Shown: positions 1 to 5,592, counted from the first letter of the stretch. The stretch: 8,057 bases of DNA from Flavobacteriaceae bacterium (GCA_029238555.1 JAQWFV010000016.1:1-8057); one strand, 5' to 3'. Made by a program: numbers and translations. Notes: a model not told the origin generated them from the sequence alone.

Positions 1-905
1 ATATGAGGTACAGGAACATCTGCTTCTGCACAAATAGCGTTAATCTGGTTTAAGATCTCTTCTATCATATAGGCGTAGTCGTATTCAAAGGCTAAGGAGT
101 TTTTAATCGGAAAACCACCGCCAATATTGAGACTATCCAAACTTGGACATATTTTTTTAAGGCGTACATACACCTTTAAACACTTACTTAATTCGTTCCA
201 GTAATAGGCATTGTCTCTAATACCTGTATTAATGAAGAAGTGAAGCATTTTTAACGATACATGTTCATGTCCCTTAATCTGATCTTCGTAAAAAGGCACA
301 ATATTTCGGTATCCAATTCCCAATCTTGACGTATAAAACTCAAACTTTGGCTCTTCTTCAGAAGCTATTCTAATACCAATTTTATAATCGCCATTTATTT
401 TTTCTGACAACAGAGAAATCTCTTCGTAATTGTCAATGATAGGAATACAATTCTCATGGCCTGAATTAATAAGCCTCGCAATGTTTTCTACATACTGGGC
501 CCTTTTAAAGCCGTTGCAAATTACAAAAGTATCTGGCTTTATTTTGCCCGCTTCTTTAAGAGACTCTACTATATTAATGTCAAAAGCAGAAGATGTTTCA
601 ATATGTATGTCGTTGCTTAAGGCTTCTTCTAAAACATGTTTAAAATGCGAACTTTTGGTGCAGTAACAATAATGGTACTTCCCTTTGTATTCGTTTTTTT
701 TAATCGCATTGTCGAACCATCCTTTAGCCCGTTGGATGTTTTCTGATATTTTGGGTAAATAAGTGAATTTTAATGGAGTCCCATATTGGGCCACCAATTT
801 TTCTAATTCAATACCGTGAAAACGTAAATTTTCATCTTCTAAAGTGAATTCTTCTTGTGGAAAATAATAACTCTGGTGTATTAGATCTATATATTTAATA
901 TTCAT
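1..905 (-). CDS. speA: Biosynthetic arginine decarboxylase, N-terminal part (cut by window edge)
   Basis: Predicted PLP-dependent enzyme converting arginine to agmatine, the first step of a polyamine route. The frame is open from ATG at 905 to the window edge and shows about 301 residues; the C-terminus lies outside. It begins MNIKYIDLIHQSYYFPQEEF. Visible fold-type III decarboxylase features are a GTPLKFTYLPKI segment (about residues 42-53), the YCTKSSHF block whose K84 is the probable Schiff-base lysine, HFFINTGIRDNAYYWNEL near residue 220, and the glycine-rich LNIGGGFP near 258, which contacts PLP phosphate in this family. The sequence closely matches what I know of the roughly 460-residue flavobacterial arginine decarboxylase, not the long E. 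coli SpeA. Upstream lies a 500-bp gap, so this is probably the first gene of its transcript. In relatives agmatinase often follows, but that cannot be seen here. Diaminopimelate decarboxylase is a less likely alternative. Confidence 0.88.
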   Translation of the reverse strand, partial: MNIKYIDLIHQSYYFPQEEFTLEDENLRFHGIELEKLVAQYGTPLKFTYLPKISENIQRAKGWFDNAIKKNEYKGKYHYCYCTKSSHFKHVLEEALSNDIHIETSSAFDINIVESLKEAGKIKPDTFVICNGFKRAQYVENIARLINSGHENCIPIIDNYEEISLLSEKINGDYKIGIRIASEEEPKFEFYTSRLGIGYRNIVPFYEDQIKGHEHVSLKMLHFFINTGIRDNAYYWNELSKCLKVYVRLKKICPSLDSLNIGGGFPIKNSLAFEYDYAYMIEEILNQINAICAEADVPVPH

Positions 906-910
906 TATTG

Positions 911-919
911 CAAATTATA
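911..919 (-). promoter_or_regulatory. Possible -7/-10 element of speA
   Basis: On the minus strand this reads TATAATTTG. It resembles the Bacteroidetes TAnnTTTG box with one extra spacer base, or a TATAAT. A TTG lies 14 nt upstream, shorter than the usual 17-23. It would give an almost leaderless speA transcript. The support is motif similarity only. Confidence 0.25.
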
Positions 920-981
920 AATTAAAGAAAGGCCAAGAATGCATATTCAAGGCGTTTAAAAAATGAGGTGCAATAAGGGTA

Positions 982-1149
982 TTAGATATTAATCTGACGA
1001 GCTGTAGTGGGTACAAAAAAGTACTCGTGCTGGCTTTGCACGATAGCGGTGGTAGAAGTTCGCTTTAAATTTTGGTTGCCTATCTGATAAGCTGCGTCTA
1101 GAAAACACTTCGGATTTTCTAATTGCCCCAACATAGAAACACTTTTCAT
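982..1149 (-). CDS. Possible 55-aa protein of unknown function
   Basis: An open frame starts at ATG 1149 and stops at TAA 982-984. It begins MKSVSMLGQLENPKCFLDAA and ends VPTTARQINI. Its composition is balanced and protein-like, and better than the longer overlapping frame (989-1303), which is rich in Arg, Phe, His and Ser and looks like a shadow. An in-frame TAG just upstream limits the start to M1 or M6. There is no signal peptide, membrane segment or recognised domain. It could be a small protein, the remnant of a decayed gene, or chance in a structured RNA region, because its DNA contains several inverted repeats. No clear promoter is seen; the strong terminator at 1193-1233 lies just upstream on the same strand. 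Confidence 0.3.
   Translation of the reverse strand: MKSVSMLGQLENPKCFLDAAYQIGNQNLKRTSTTAIVQSQHEYFFVPTTARQINI
1011..1043. repeat. Two adjacent small hairpins
   Basis: GTAC-(A6)-GTAC at 1011-1024 is followed directly by TCGTGC-(7 nt)-GCACGA at 1025-1043, a perfect 6-bp stem. Both fall inside the possible 55-aa ORF. Together with the UUCG hairpin at 1099-1121 they hint at structured RNA, but each is small. Confidence 0.5.
1099..1121 (+). repeat. Hairpin with a cUUCGg loop
   Basis: TAGAAAA (1099-1105) pairs perfectly with TTTTCTA (1115-1121). The apex reads CTTCGG on the plus strand, which can form an exceptionally stable cUUCGg tetraloop, with two unpaired bases on the left and one on the right between it and the stem. 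There is no T-tract, so this is not a terminator. Confidence 0.5.
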
Positions 1150-1192
1150 GATGTTCAGCTAAATGCCATGACAAATGAAAACAAAAAATTCG

Positions 1193-1233
1193 AAAAAAAA
1201 AGCCGCTTTTAAAAAGTTTTAAAAAAAAGCGGC
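1193..1233 (-). terminator. Strong intrinsic terminator for minus-strand transcription
   Basis: Read on the minus strand, GCCGCTTTT (1233-1225) and AAAAGCGGC (1210-1202) form a perfect 9-bp stem. It is followed at once by nine T residues (1201-1193), the standard rho-independent layout. No recognised minus-strand gene ends just upstream. It either ends a short unannotated transcript or stops readthrough from the five-gene operon that ends at 1922. Downstream it would shield speA. Confidence 0.65.
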
Positions 1234-1268
1234 ATCGCCCAATTTTATTGGGAAAAATGAAAAATAAA
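1193..1268 (-). ncRNA. Candidate short minus-strand RNA of about 75 nt
   Basis: A TATAAT (minus strand, 1280-1275) lies about seven bases upstream of a possible start near 1268. The predicted RNA would contain a small hairpin, CCCAAT-AAA-ATTGGG (1252-1238), and then the intrinsic terminator stem and T-tract. Two hairpins plus a T-tail is typical of small RNAs. However, TATAAT is not the usual Bacteroidetes box and no good -33 element is seen, so the start point is a guess and only the 3' end is well supported. Confidence 0.25.
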
Positions 1269-1320
1269 CCTGCCATTATAGACAGTTTACAATAAAATAA
1301 CATTTCTAAAACAGCTAAAA

Positions 1321-1382
1321 AAGTCGAGTAACGCCTTTAGTGTCCATAAAAAAATCGCGTTTGACACTTTTTTAAGTCGAGT
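1321..1382. repeat. Direct repeat AAGTCGAGT flanking two interleaved inverted repeats
   Basis: AAGTCGAGT occurs at 1321-1329 and again at 1374-1382, 53 bp apart (about five helical turns). Between them lie AACGC (1330-1334) with GCGTT (1357-1361) and AGTGTC (1339-1344) with GACACT (1363-1368), which interleave. The block sits 28-89 bp before the Rieske start, where regulator sites are expected. It could be an operator or a structured leader. Confidence 0.5.
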
Positions 1383-1390
1383 CCCATAAC

Positions 1391-1398
1391 TATCTTTA
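1391..1398 (+). promoter_or_regulatory. Possible -7 element of the first Rieske gene
   Basis: TATCTTTA matches the Bacteroidetes TAnnTTTG box except for the last base and lies 11 nt before the ATG. A TTGACA lies at 1361-1366, but the spacing to the box is longer than the usual 17-23. A very short leader would result. If correct, the repeat block at 1321-1382 overlaps the promoter. Confidence 0.25.
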
Positions 1399-1409
1399 AA
1401 AGAAAAACT

Positions 1410-1898
1410 ATGAAAAACAGAAGAGAATTTCTCAAAACCACCTGCCCTACGGTAGCCTTTGCTTTCTTTGGCGTGTCGCTCATTCAAGCCTGCTCTTCCT
1501 CAGAAGAACCTATGCCAACAGTGCCTACAAACAGCGGACAAACCAATACGGACACGGCTGGGGTAACGCAAAATGGGAATACTATTACAATTGATCTAAA
1601 CGCAGCTAATTTTTCAGGATTGGCCACTGTTGGCAGCTGGATGAATCTCACCTCTGCTGGTGTGCTACTTTTAAGGGTAAGCTCAGATACCATTAGGGCT
1701 TTTGACAATTGCTGCCCGCATCAGGGAACCAAAACACAGTGGAGCTATGGAAACAACACCTTTAATTGTGCCAATCACGGGAATAGTTTTGGTACCGGAA
1801 ACAATACTGCAAATTGTAATTCAGGGGCTACCAATGGAGATTTGGTCAGTTACACTTCGAGTATTTCAGGCAATACATTGACGATCAATAAAGCCTAA
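1410..1898 (+). CDS. Tat-exported Rieske [2Fe-2S] lipoprotein
   Basis: A 162-residue predicted exported one-electron carrier. Residues 1-27 form a Tat-type lipoprotein signal: N-R-R-E-F-L-K at 3-9, a hydrophobic stretch, then a lipobox ending at C28 (LIQAC). The Tat route fits a protein that must fold with its Fe-S cluster in the cytoplasm. Residues 30-57 are a Ser/Thr/Pro/Asn-rich linker. The Rieske ligands are C102-P-H104-Q-G and C120-A-N-H123-G, giving C-x-H-(15)-C-x2-H, intact and canonical. At this length it is only the Rieske fold, with no oxygenase or cytochrome b partner. The start is fixed by the signal peptide. It is transcribed convergently with an operon that encodes a second Rieske lipoprotein; the stops are 23 bp apart with no hairpin between them. 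The partners and direction of electron flow are unknown. Confidence 0.85.
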   Translation: MKNRREFLKTTCPTVAFAFFGVSLIQACSSSEEPMPTVPTNSGQTNTDTAGVTQNGNTITIDLNAANFSGLATVGSWMNLTSAGVLLLRVSSDTIRAFDNCCPHQGTKTQWSYGNNTFNCANHGNSFGTGNNTANCNSGATNGDLVSYTSSISGNTLTINKA

Positions 1899-1921
1899 TT
1901 AAGGGTATATAGTTTGTTAGG

Positions 1922-3301
1922 TTAATCAATGTCAAAATTGAGACTCAAGGCAGTTTGATCAAAGCTTAGGCCATTACTCCTGTTGTAGTGAATGTAGCGG
2001 AGCTCCACGGATTTTAGACCAATTTTCCAAAGAGCATACTGGCCCAATATATCTTTGTATCTAATTCCAACACCCCATTGTTGGCTATTAAAAGCCGAGA
2101 GATCATAATCTGAGGTATAGTATTCGTCGGTACTCAAAGCCATTTCTTTAGGATAAAAATAGTTAGCTGCCGTTTGGCTGTAGTGTCTAAAGCTGGGAAA
2201 AACAGCCCAATTTAAACCAAGTGATATAGGGAGCTCAATCTCTGCTGTAACCCCTTGAACACCCCAAGAGTCCGCATAATAACGCGCGTAAGATCTCAGA
2301 ATAAAAGTGTCTGACAGGTAGTAGTTTAATCGAGCGCCTACTGGGTACTTATATCGGTAAAAGGGCAAGCGCTCCACATTGTCTGCCAACTGAAAAGCAT
2401 CAATAAAAAAATTCGCTTTGTCTGCAAAATAAACCCTTTGTAAAGGAGAAGACAGCAACCCTTCTTGCATCACAGCATCTATAAAAAAGGATACTTGCAT
2501 CTTATTTGTTAGGATTTGCGCCAAGTTTACACTAAGCGCATAGGTGTTTCTTTTGGTCTGACTAAAAGCAGCAAAAGCATTTGTATAGGTCCCTTCCCCA
2601 CTTATATTGGAATCAAAAAAGCCTGTTCTTAATTCTATGGGATACTGTGGGTCATGTTCGTCTAAATACACCTGAATATTGAGGCCCAATTCTGTATTCT
2701 TCTCATTGTAGAGCTTACTAATACCCATACCAAAACCAATAGATTGGTAGTCGTATTCTTTAGAAAATGCTAAGGAAGCATTGTAAATAGTGTTCCTATC
2801 TTCGCTAAAGTGTGCATAACTAGGATTAAAATGTGCCAACACATCTGATCGAGAGGCTCCAGAAGAGGCCACCCATGGGCTGGCTCCCTGGGACCCATTC
2901 ACATAAGACAGCGATTGGGGGCTTCCAAAAGATTTATCTTCATAGTCTTCATATTTATCATCGTGGTCGTCGTCATCTTCCCAAGAGGCATTGCGATCAA
3001 ATGGATTCACATTACTTGAAGAAGCAGAGGTGTAAGCAGAAATTCCAGCGTCTACTGAAAGGATTCCATTTTCTCCAATAGGAATTTGAACCACCATGGT
3101 GGGTGCAGCATTTGTGAGTGCTTCTGTACCTTCCCCTCCTGTAACTGCGGCGTTATTTCCTTCCTGAGTGTAGTAACTGAAGAGGGTTTGAACACTGACT
3201 TTTTCCAATACACTCTTGGTATAGTTACTTTTCTCTTCCTGGCTCCACAAGGCTAATGTAGCTGCGAATATTAAAAAGAGGGTATGTGAAATTTTCTTCA
3301 T
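1922..3301 (-). CDS. DUF3570 family predicted outer-membrane beta-barrel
   Basis: 459 residues, last gene of the five-gene operon, starting 3 nt after the DUF4266 stop. Residues 1-20 are a signal peptide (MKKISHTLFLIFAATLALWS, cut near SQ). The rest alternates in amphipathic strands rich in Tyr, Phe and Ser, as in barrels; the last strand is LSLNFDID, without the usual terminal aromatic residue. The length and the paired N-terminal segments (SVDAGISAYTSASSSN at 82-97 and WVASSGASRSDV at 143-154) agree with what I know of DUF3570. S147-G-A-S150-R-S resembles the (S/T)GA(S/T)x(S/T) site modified by ApbE, and apbE is two genes upstream. Residues 107-122 are highly acidic (WEDDDDHDDKYEDYED), perhaps a metal-binding loop. 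Its function is not established; I infer the outer-membrane end of an envelope redox module. Confidence 0.82.
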   Translation of the reverse strand: MKKISHTLFLIFAATLALWSQEEKSNYTKSVLEKVSVQTLFSYYTQEGNNAAVTGGEGTEALTNAAPTMVVQIPIGENGILSVDAGISAYTSASSSNVNPFDRNASWEDDDDHDDKYEDYEDKSFGSPQSLSYVNGSQGASPWVASSGASRSDVLAHFNPSYAHFSEDRNTIYNASLAFSKEYDYQSIGFGMGISKLYNEKNTELGLNIQVYLDEHDPQYPIELRTGFFDSNISGEGTYTNAFAAFSQTKRNTYALSVNLAQILTNKMQVSFFIDAVMQEGLLSSPLQRVYFADKANFFIDAFQLADNVERLPFYRYKYPVGARLNYYLSDTFILRSYARYYADSWGVQGVTAEIELPISLGLNWAVFPSFRHYSQTAANYFYPKEMALSTDEYYTSDYDLSAFNSQQWGVGIRYKDILGQYALWKIGLKSVELRYIHYNRSNGLSFDQTALSLNFDID

Positions 3302-3304
3302 ATG

Positions 3305-3511
3305 TTAATTACAGCCACAGCCGCCTCCCATTTTACCGCCATTAGCACCTGCTGCACCTTCTCTATAAATATGACTATTGATATCTGCTTTACAGATTCC
3401 TCTTGCGCTTAATGCCATATCTTCTGCATTAATATAAACTTTCTCGTATTCCTTTACGGCTACACAAGAAGTGGTAAAAAGCAAGATTCCGAATAATAGG
3501 GTGTATTTCAT
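3305..3511 (-). CDS. DUF4266 small lipoprotein with C-terminal GGCGCN
   Basis: 68 residues from the preferred ATG at 3511. A longer frame from 3538 adds nine residues (MGYTRKINY) and overlaps apbE by 22 nt. The 3511 start gives a clean lipoprotein signal (MKYTLLFGILLFTTSC, C16) and leaves 5 nt after the apbE stop, like the other short junctions here. The mature part has only about 53 residues: a charged segment (VKEYEKVYINAEDMALSARG), C40, then a Gly/Ala-rich tail containing MGGGCGCN with C65 and C67. That tail is the hallmark of DUF4266, a family usually found directly before DUF3570. C40, C65 and C67 could bind metal, form a disulfide handled by the neighbouring thioredoxin, or be modified. 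The biochemical role is unknown. Confidence 0.8.
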   Translation of the reverse strand: MKYTLLFGILLFTTSCVAVKEYEKVYINAEDMALSARGICKADINSHIYREGAAGANGGKMGGGCGCN

Positions 3512-3516
3512 GTAAT

Positions 3517-4515
3517 TTATTTTTCTGGTGTAGCCCATTGAATATTTGGGCTGCGGTGAATTTTATTGGTGGCGTCTACGATAATACAGGACATACCTGG
3601 CAATTGTGAAATGGTGTTTATACCTACATCTATTCCCATAATAAAAACGGCAGTAGCAAAGGCGTCTGCCAATTCTCCATTGGGGGCAAAAACAGTCACT
3701 GATTTAATTCCTGAAACAGGCATGCCGTTTCTTGGATCTATGATATGACTATAACGTTTTCCATTTAAAGTTACGTATTTTTCATAATTTCCTGAAGTGG
3801 CTACTGCGGCATCTTTTACTGGAAACCACGAAAATACTTTGGCCGGGTTTTCTGGGTTGCTAATCCCTACCTGCCAATCTGTTCCATCTGGCTTTTCCCC
3901 CCAAGTAGTTAAATCTCCTGAGGCATTAATAATACCTGCTTGTACACCCATTGATTGCAAATGCTTTTTAGTAGCGTCTGCTGCATAGCCTTTTCCCACA
4001 GCGCCAAAACCTATTTTCATGCCTTTTTTAGGCAAAAAAACGGTGTTATTAACGGCGTCTAGTAGAATCTCTTTATAGTTTATATGGGCAACAGACGCCT
4101 GGAGTTGTTCTGGTGAAGGAGGGGTTTTCATACTGCCATCAAATACCCAAACTGGGTCTATAGCAGCATAACTAATATCAAAAGCCCCTTGGGTAATTTT
4201 TGAAATTTGGATACAACGTTCTGTAAGGCCAAACAATTCTTGAGAAACTTTAACTGGACCTATACCTGCATTTCTATTTATCTCAGATGTTTCAGAATTG
4301 GGATCCCATGAAGATATAAGTCTTTCTATTCGCTCTATCTCCTTTTGGGCTGTATCTAAATTTAAGTTGGCTTCTTCTTGGAGAGTGACCAGCGTGATTT
4401 CGAAACGGCTACCCATAAGTTTGCTTGTTCTAGTCACAATTTTAGCCTCTTGCGAAAAACCTAAGCTTTGCATTAGAAGCCAGAAAAACAGGACGCTTTT
4501 AAAGTATTTACTCAT
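3517..4515 (-). CDS. apbE: FAD:protein FMN transferase (ApbE family), exported
   Basis: 332 residues. The enzyme splits FAD and attaches FMN through a phosphoester bond to Ser/Thr of exported redox proteins, with Mg2+. A signal peptide (about 1-21, ending LGFSQ, no lipobox Cys) puts it in the periplasm. Family motifs in order: MGSRFEI (34-40), SSWDPNSETSEIN (68-80), GAFDISYAAIDPVW (110-123), GFGAVGKGYAADA (169-181, FAD binding), GIINASGDL (194-202), TSGNYEKY (240-247), YSHIIDPRNGMP (255-266) and ADAFATA (283-289, metal site). All key elements look intact and the length is normal. Its ATG lies inside the thioredoxin gene (8-nt overlap, ATGAGTAA), suggesting translational coupling. No NqrC, RnfG or FMN-bind substrate is present in the window; DUF3570, in the same operon, is the best candidate. 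Confidence 0.92.
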   Translation of the reverse strand: MSKYFKSVLFFWLLMQSLGFSQEAKIVTRTSKLMGSRFEITLVTLQEEANLNLDTAQKEIERIERLISSWDPNSETSEINRNAGIGPVKVSQELFGLTERCIQISKITQGAFDISYAAIDPVWVFDGSMKTPPSPEQLQASVAHINYKEILLDAVNNTVFLPKKGMKIGFGAVGKGYAADATKKHLQSMGVQAGIINASGDLTTWGEKPDGTDWQVGISNPENPAKVFSWFPVKDAAVATSGNYEKYVTLNGKRYSHIIDPRNGMPVSGIKSVTVFAPNGELADAFATAVFIMGIDVGINTISQLPGMSCIIVDATNKIHRSPNIQWATPEK

Positions 4516-4948
4516 TCGCTGCCATGTCTTGTAGTTTTTCTATATAAGCTTCTGGAGAAATATTCAAATAAGCTGTTTGCCCCAAAATGTCTTTTTTGGG
4601 GGAAAGCAACACCACCAATGGAAAATAACCTTTTGTGTTGTATTGGGCTGCCAATTCCTTATTCTCAGAAGCGAGAGGCTCTGGCAACTGATTGGCTTTT
4701 CTCCTCGGGAAATCTGCTTTATAAAGTATTAAATTTTTTTTGGCATAGGATTGAAAAACTGCTGTAGTCCAGATATCCCTGTCTAATTTAATGCAAGGGG
4801 CGCACCAATCAGAGCCTGAAAAAACCAATAGTATGGGTTTATTTAGGGAAGTTGCGCTATCTGTTGCATGGCTCCAGCTGGAAGCCCAATCCTGAGCCAC
4901 ACTAAATTGAGCCATAAAAAGCAGGGCGATGTAAATTATTTTTTTCAT
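4508..4948 (-). CDS. Periplasmic thioredoxin-fold protein (WCAPC)
   Basis: 146 residues. The signal peptide spans about residues 1-18 (MKKIIYIALLFMAQFSVAQ). The thioredoxin fold starts near residue 38: PILLVFSGSDWCAPCIKLD holds the redox pair C49/C52, and the cis-proline is P110 in GYFPLVVL. A conserved W48 precedes the pair. It is shorter than TlpA/ResA proteins and resembles DsbD-gamma or YyaL-like thioredoxin_7 domains, so it is probably a disulfide reductase or relay for exported partners. Its ATG follows directly on the TAA of the Rieske gene (TAAATG, no gap) and its own end overlaps apbE by 8 nt. Natural clients are the three non-lipid cysteines of the DUF4266 lipoprotein or the operon's Rieske protein; this is inferred from context. 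Confidence 0.85.
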   Translation of the reverse strand: MKKIIYIALLFMAQFSVAQDWASSWSHATDSATSLNKPILLVFSGSDWCAPCIKLDRDIWTTAVFQSYAKKNLILYKADFPRRKANQLPEPLASENKELAAQYNTKGYFPLVVLLSPKKDILGQTAYLNISPEAYIEKLQDMAANE

Positions 4949-5386
4949 TTATTTTGGGGCTAAAATGGATAGTATTTGACCTTGTAAAGTTGTGGGATAA
5001 ATTAATAATCCTTTTGAAGCATCAGAATTTAAACCCATTCCTTGCTGGGTGAATCTTGCACCGTGCTCCTTACAATAAAACTCATCGTTTCTAAAAACAA
5101 CTTGTTTAAGGGTTTTGTGGCTACACACCTGGGTAGCTGCTACGAAATTGCCTTGCATATTAACCGCAATAACTACGGTGTTTTTAATAATATAATCTCC
5201 CGGATTTTTTAAAGACAGACCCTCAGTACCGCTTAAATCAATAGTGAAAAGGACCCCATTAGCATCTGGGATCAAGGCCTGGTCTGCTAGGCCATCTTCT
5301 GCTTCCAAACAACTGCTTAAACAGCTAAAGGTGAGTGTGAAAGCAGCACCTTGACCTATTGATTTCATAAATTCTTTACGCTCCAT
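4949..5386 (-). CDS. Second Rieske [2Fe-2S] lipoprotein, first gene of the operon
   Basis: 145 residues. The signal region MERKEFMKSIGQGAAF resembles a Tat signal, but with R-K in place of the twin arginine, and ends in a lipobox LSSC (C26). The Rieske ligands are C88-S-H90 and C105-K-E-H108-G, spaced C-x-H-(14)-C-x2-H. The first motif is followed by K-T, not the usual x-G, so the cluster environment and potential may differ from the first Rieske protein (C102-P-H-Q-G). The two Rieske proteins share architecture and size but little sequence beyond the ligands, so they are not a recent duplication. This gene leads the operon, followed with no gap by the thioredoxin gene. The likely role is an electron carrier anchored in the cell envelope. 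Confidence 0.82.
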   Translation of the reverse strand: MERKEFMKSIGQGAAFTLTFSCLSSCLEAEDGLADQALIPDANGVLFTIDLSGTEGLSLKNPGDYIIKNTVVIAVNMQGNFVAATQVCSHKTLKQVVFRNDEFYCKEHGARFTQQGMGLNSDASKGLLIYPTTLQGQILSILAPK

Positions 5387-5403
5387 CTGAGTGGTTTTTT
5401 ACA

Positions 5404-5411
5404 TAAAAGTA
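5404..5411 (-). promoter_or_regulatory. Possible -7 element of the redox operon
   Basis: On the minus strand this reads TACTTTTA, one base from TAnnTTTG, 17 nt before the start codon and so predicting a leader of about 10 nt. The nearest TTG (5441-5439) is 27 nt upstream, too far for a standard -33 box. It is weak evidence, but this is where the operon promoter must lie. Confidence 0.28.
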
Positions 5412-5455
5412 GTGTAAATAGCGTTTCTAACCCACTAACAATCTGTTAAATAACA

Positions 5456-5505
5456 CTATTTATAATGACTCTTAAAGCTTTTTTAATGCTATTTATCGAA
5501 ACTCT
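5456..5505 (+). repeat. Direct repeat CTATTTATnnnnACTCT, two copies 33 bp apart
   Basis: Copy 1 spans 5456-5472 and copy 2 spans 5489-5505. Thirteen of 17 positions are identical, and the difference is confined to the four-base centre (AATG and CGAA). The 33-bp period puts both on the same helix face. A third, inverted half (GTAAATAG, 5414-5421) lies nearer the operon promoter. The position, between the divergent operon and the small gene at 5609, suits a regulator-binding site. Confidence 0.45.
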
Positions 5506-5592
5506 ATATCATCTTAACTTTACCAATATACTACCTAACCTGTATTTTACAAATTAAAAGCACTTTATGGAAATTTAAAAATCTGATTTTCA

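Larger units (their letters stand above)
906..1409. other. 504-bp intergenic region between speA and the first Rieske gene
   Basis: This is a long gap between two divergently transcribed genes, with no confidently recognised gene. From left to right it holds a possible speA promoter, a possible 55-codon minus-strand ORF (982-1149) that overlaps three small hairpins, a strong minus-strand intrinsic terminator (1193-1233), a second hairpin (1238-1252), and a repeat-rich block (1321-1398) just before the Rieske start. I do not recognise tmRNA, 6S, SRP RNA, RNase P or a riboswitch here. The separate entries give details. Confidence 0.8.

Noticed and set aside
430..666. 78-aa plus-strand frame
   Set aside because: It lies wholly inside speA on the opposite strand, where the minus-strand frame is a clear PLP decarboxylase.
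993..1001. CTGACGAG resembling the hammerhead ribozyme core (CUGANGA)
   Set aside because: No matching GAAA core or cleavage-site helix lies at the right distance, so the match is chance.
989..1303. 104-aa minus-strand frame
   Set aside because: It runs straight through the terminator hairpin and its poly-A/T tracts and has a shadow-like composition. The alternative 55-aa frame in part of it is more protein-like.
1899..1921. Bidirectional terminator between the convergent Rieske and DUF3570 genes
   Set aside because: The 23 bp contain no inverted repeat with a usable stem.
3512..3538. Upstream start for the DUF4266 gene (nine extra residues)
   Set aside because: It would put MGYTRKINY before a complete lipoprotein signal and overlap apbE by 22 nt. 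The ATG at 3511 gives a normal lipobox signal.
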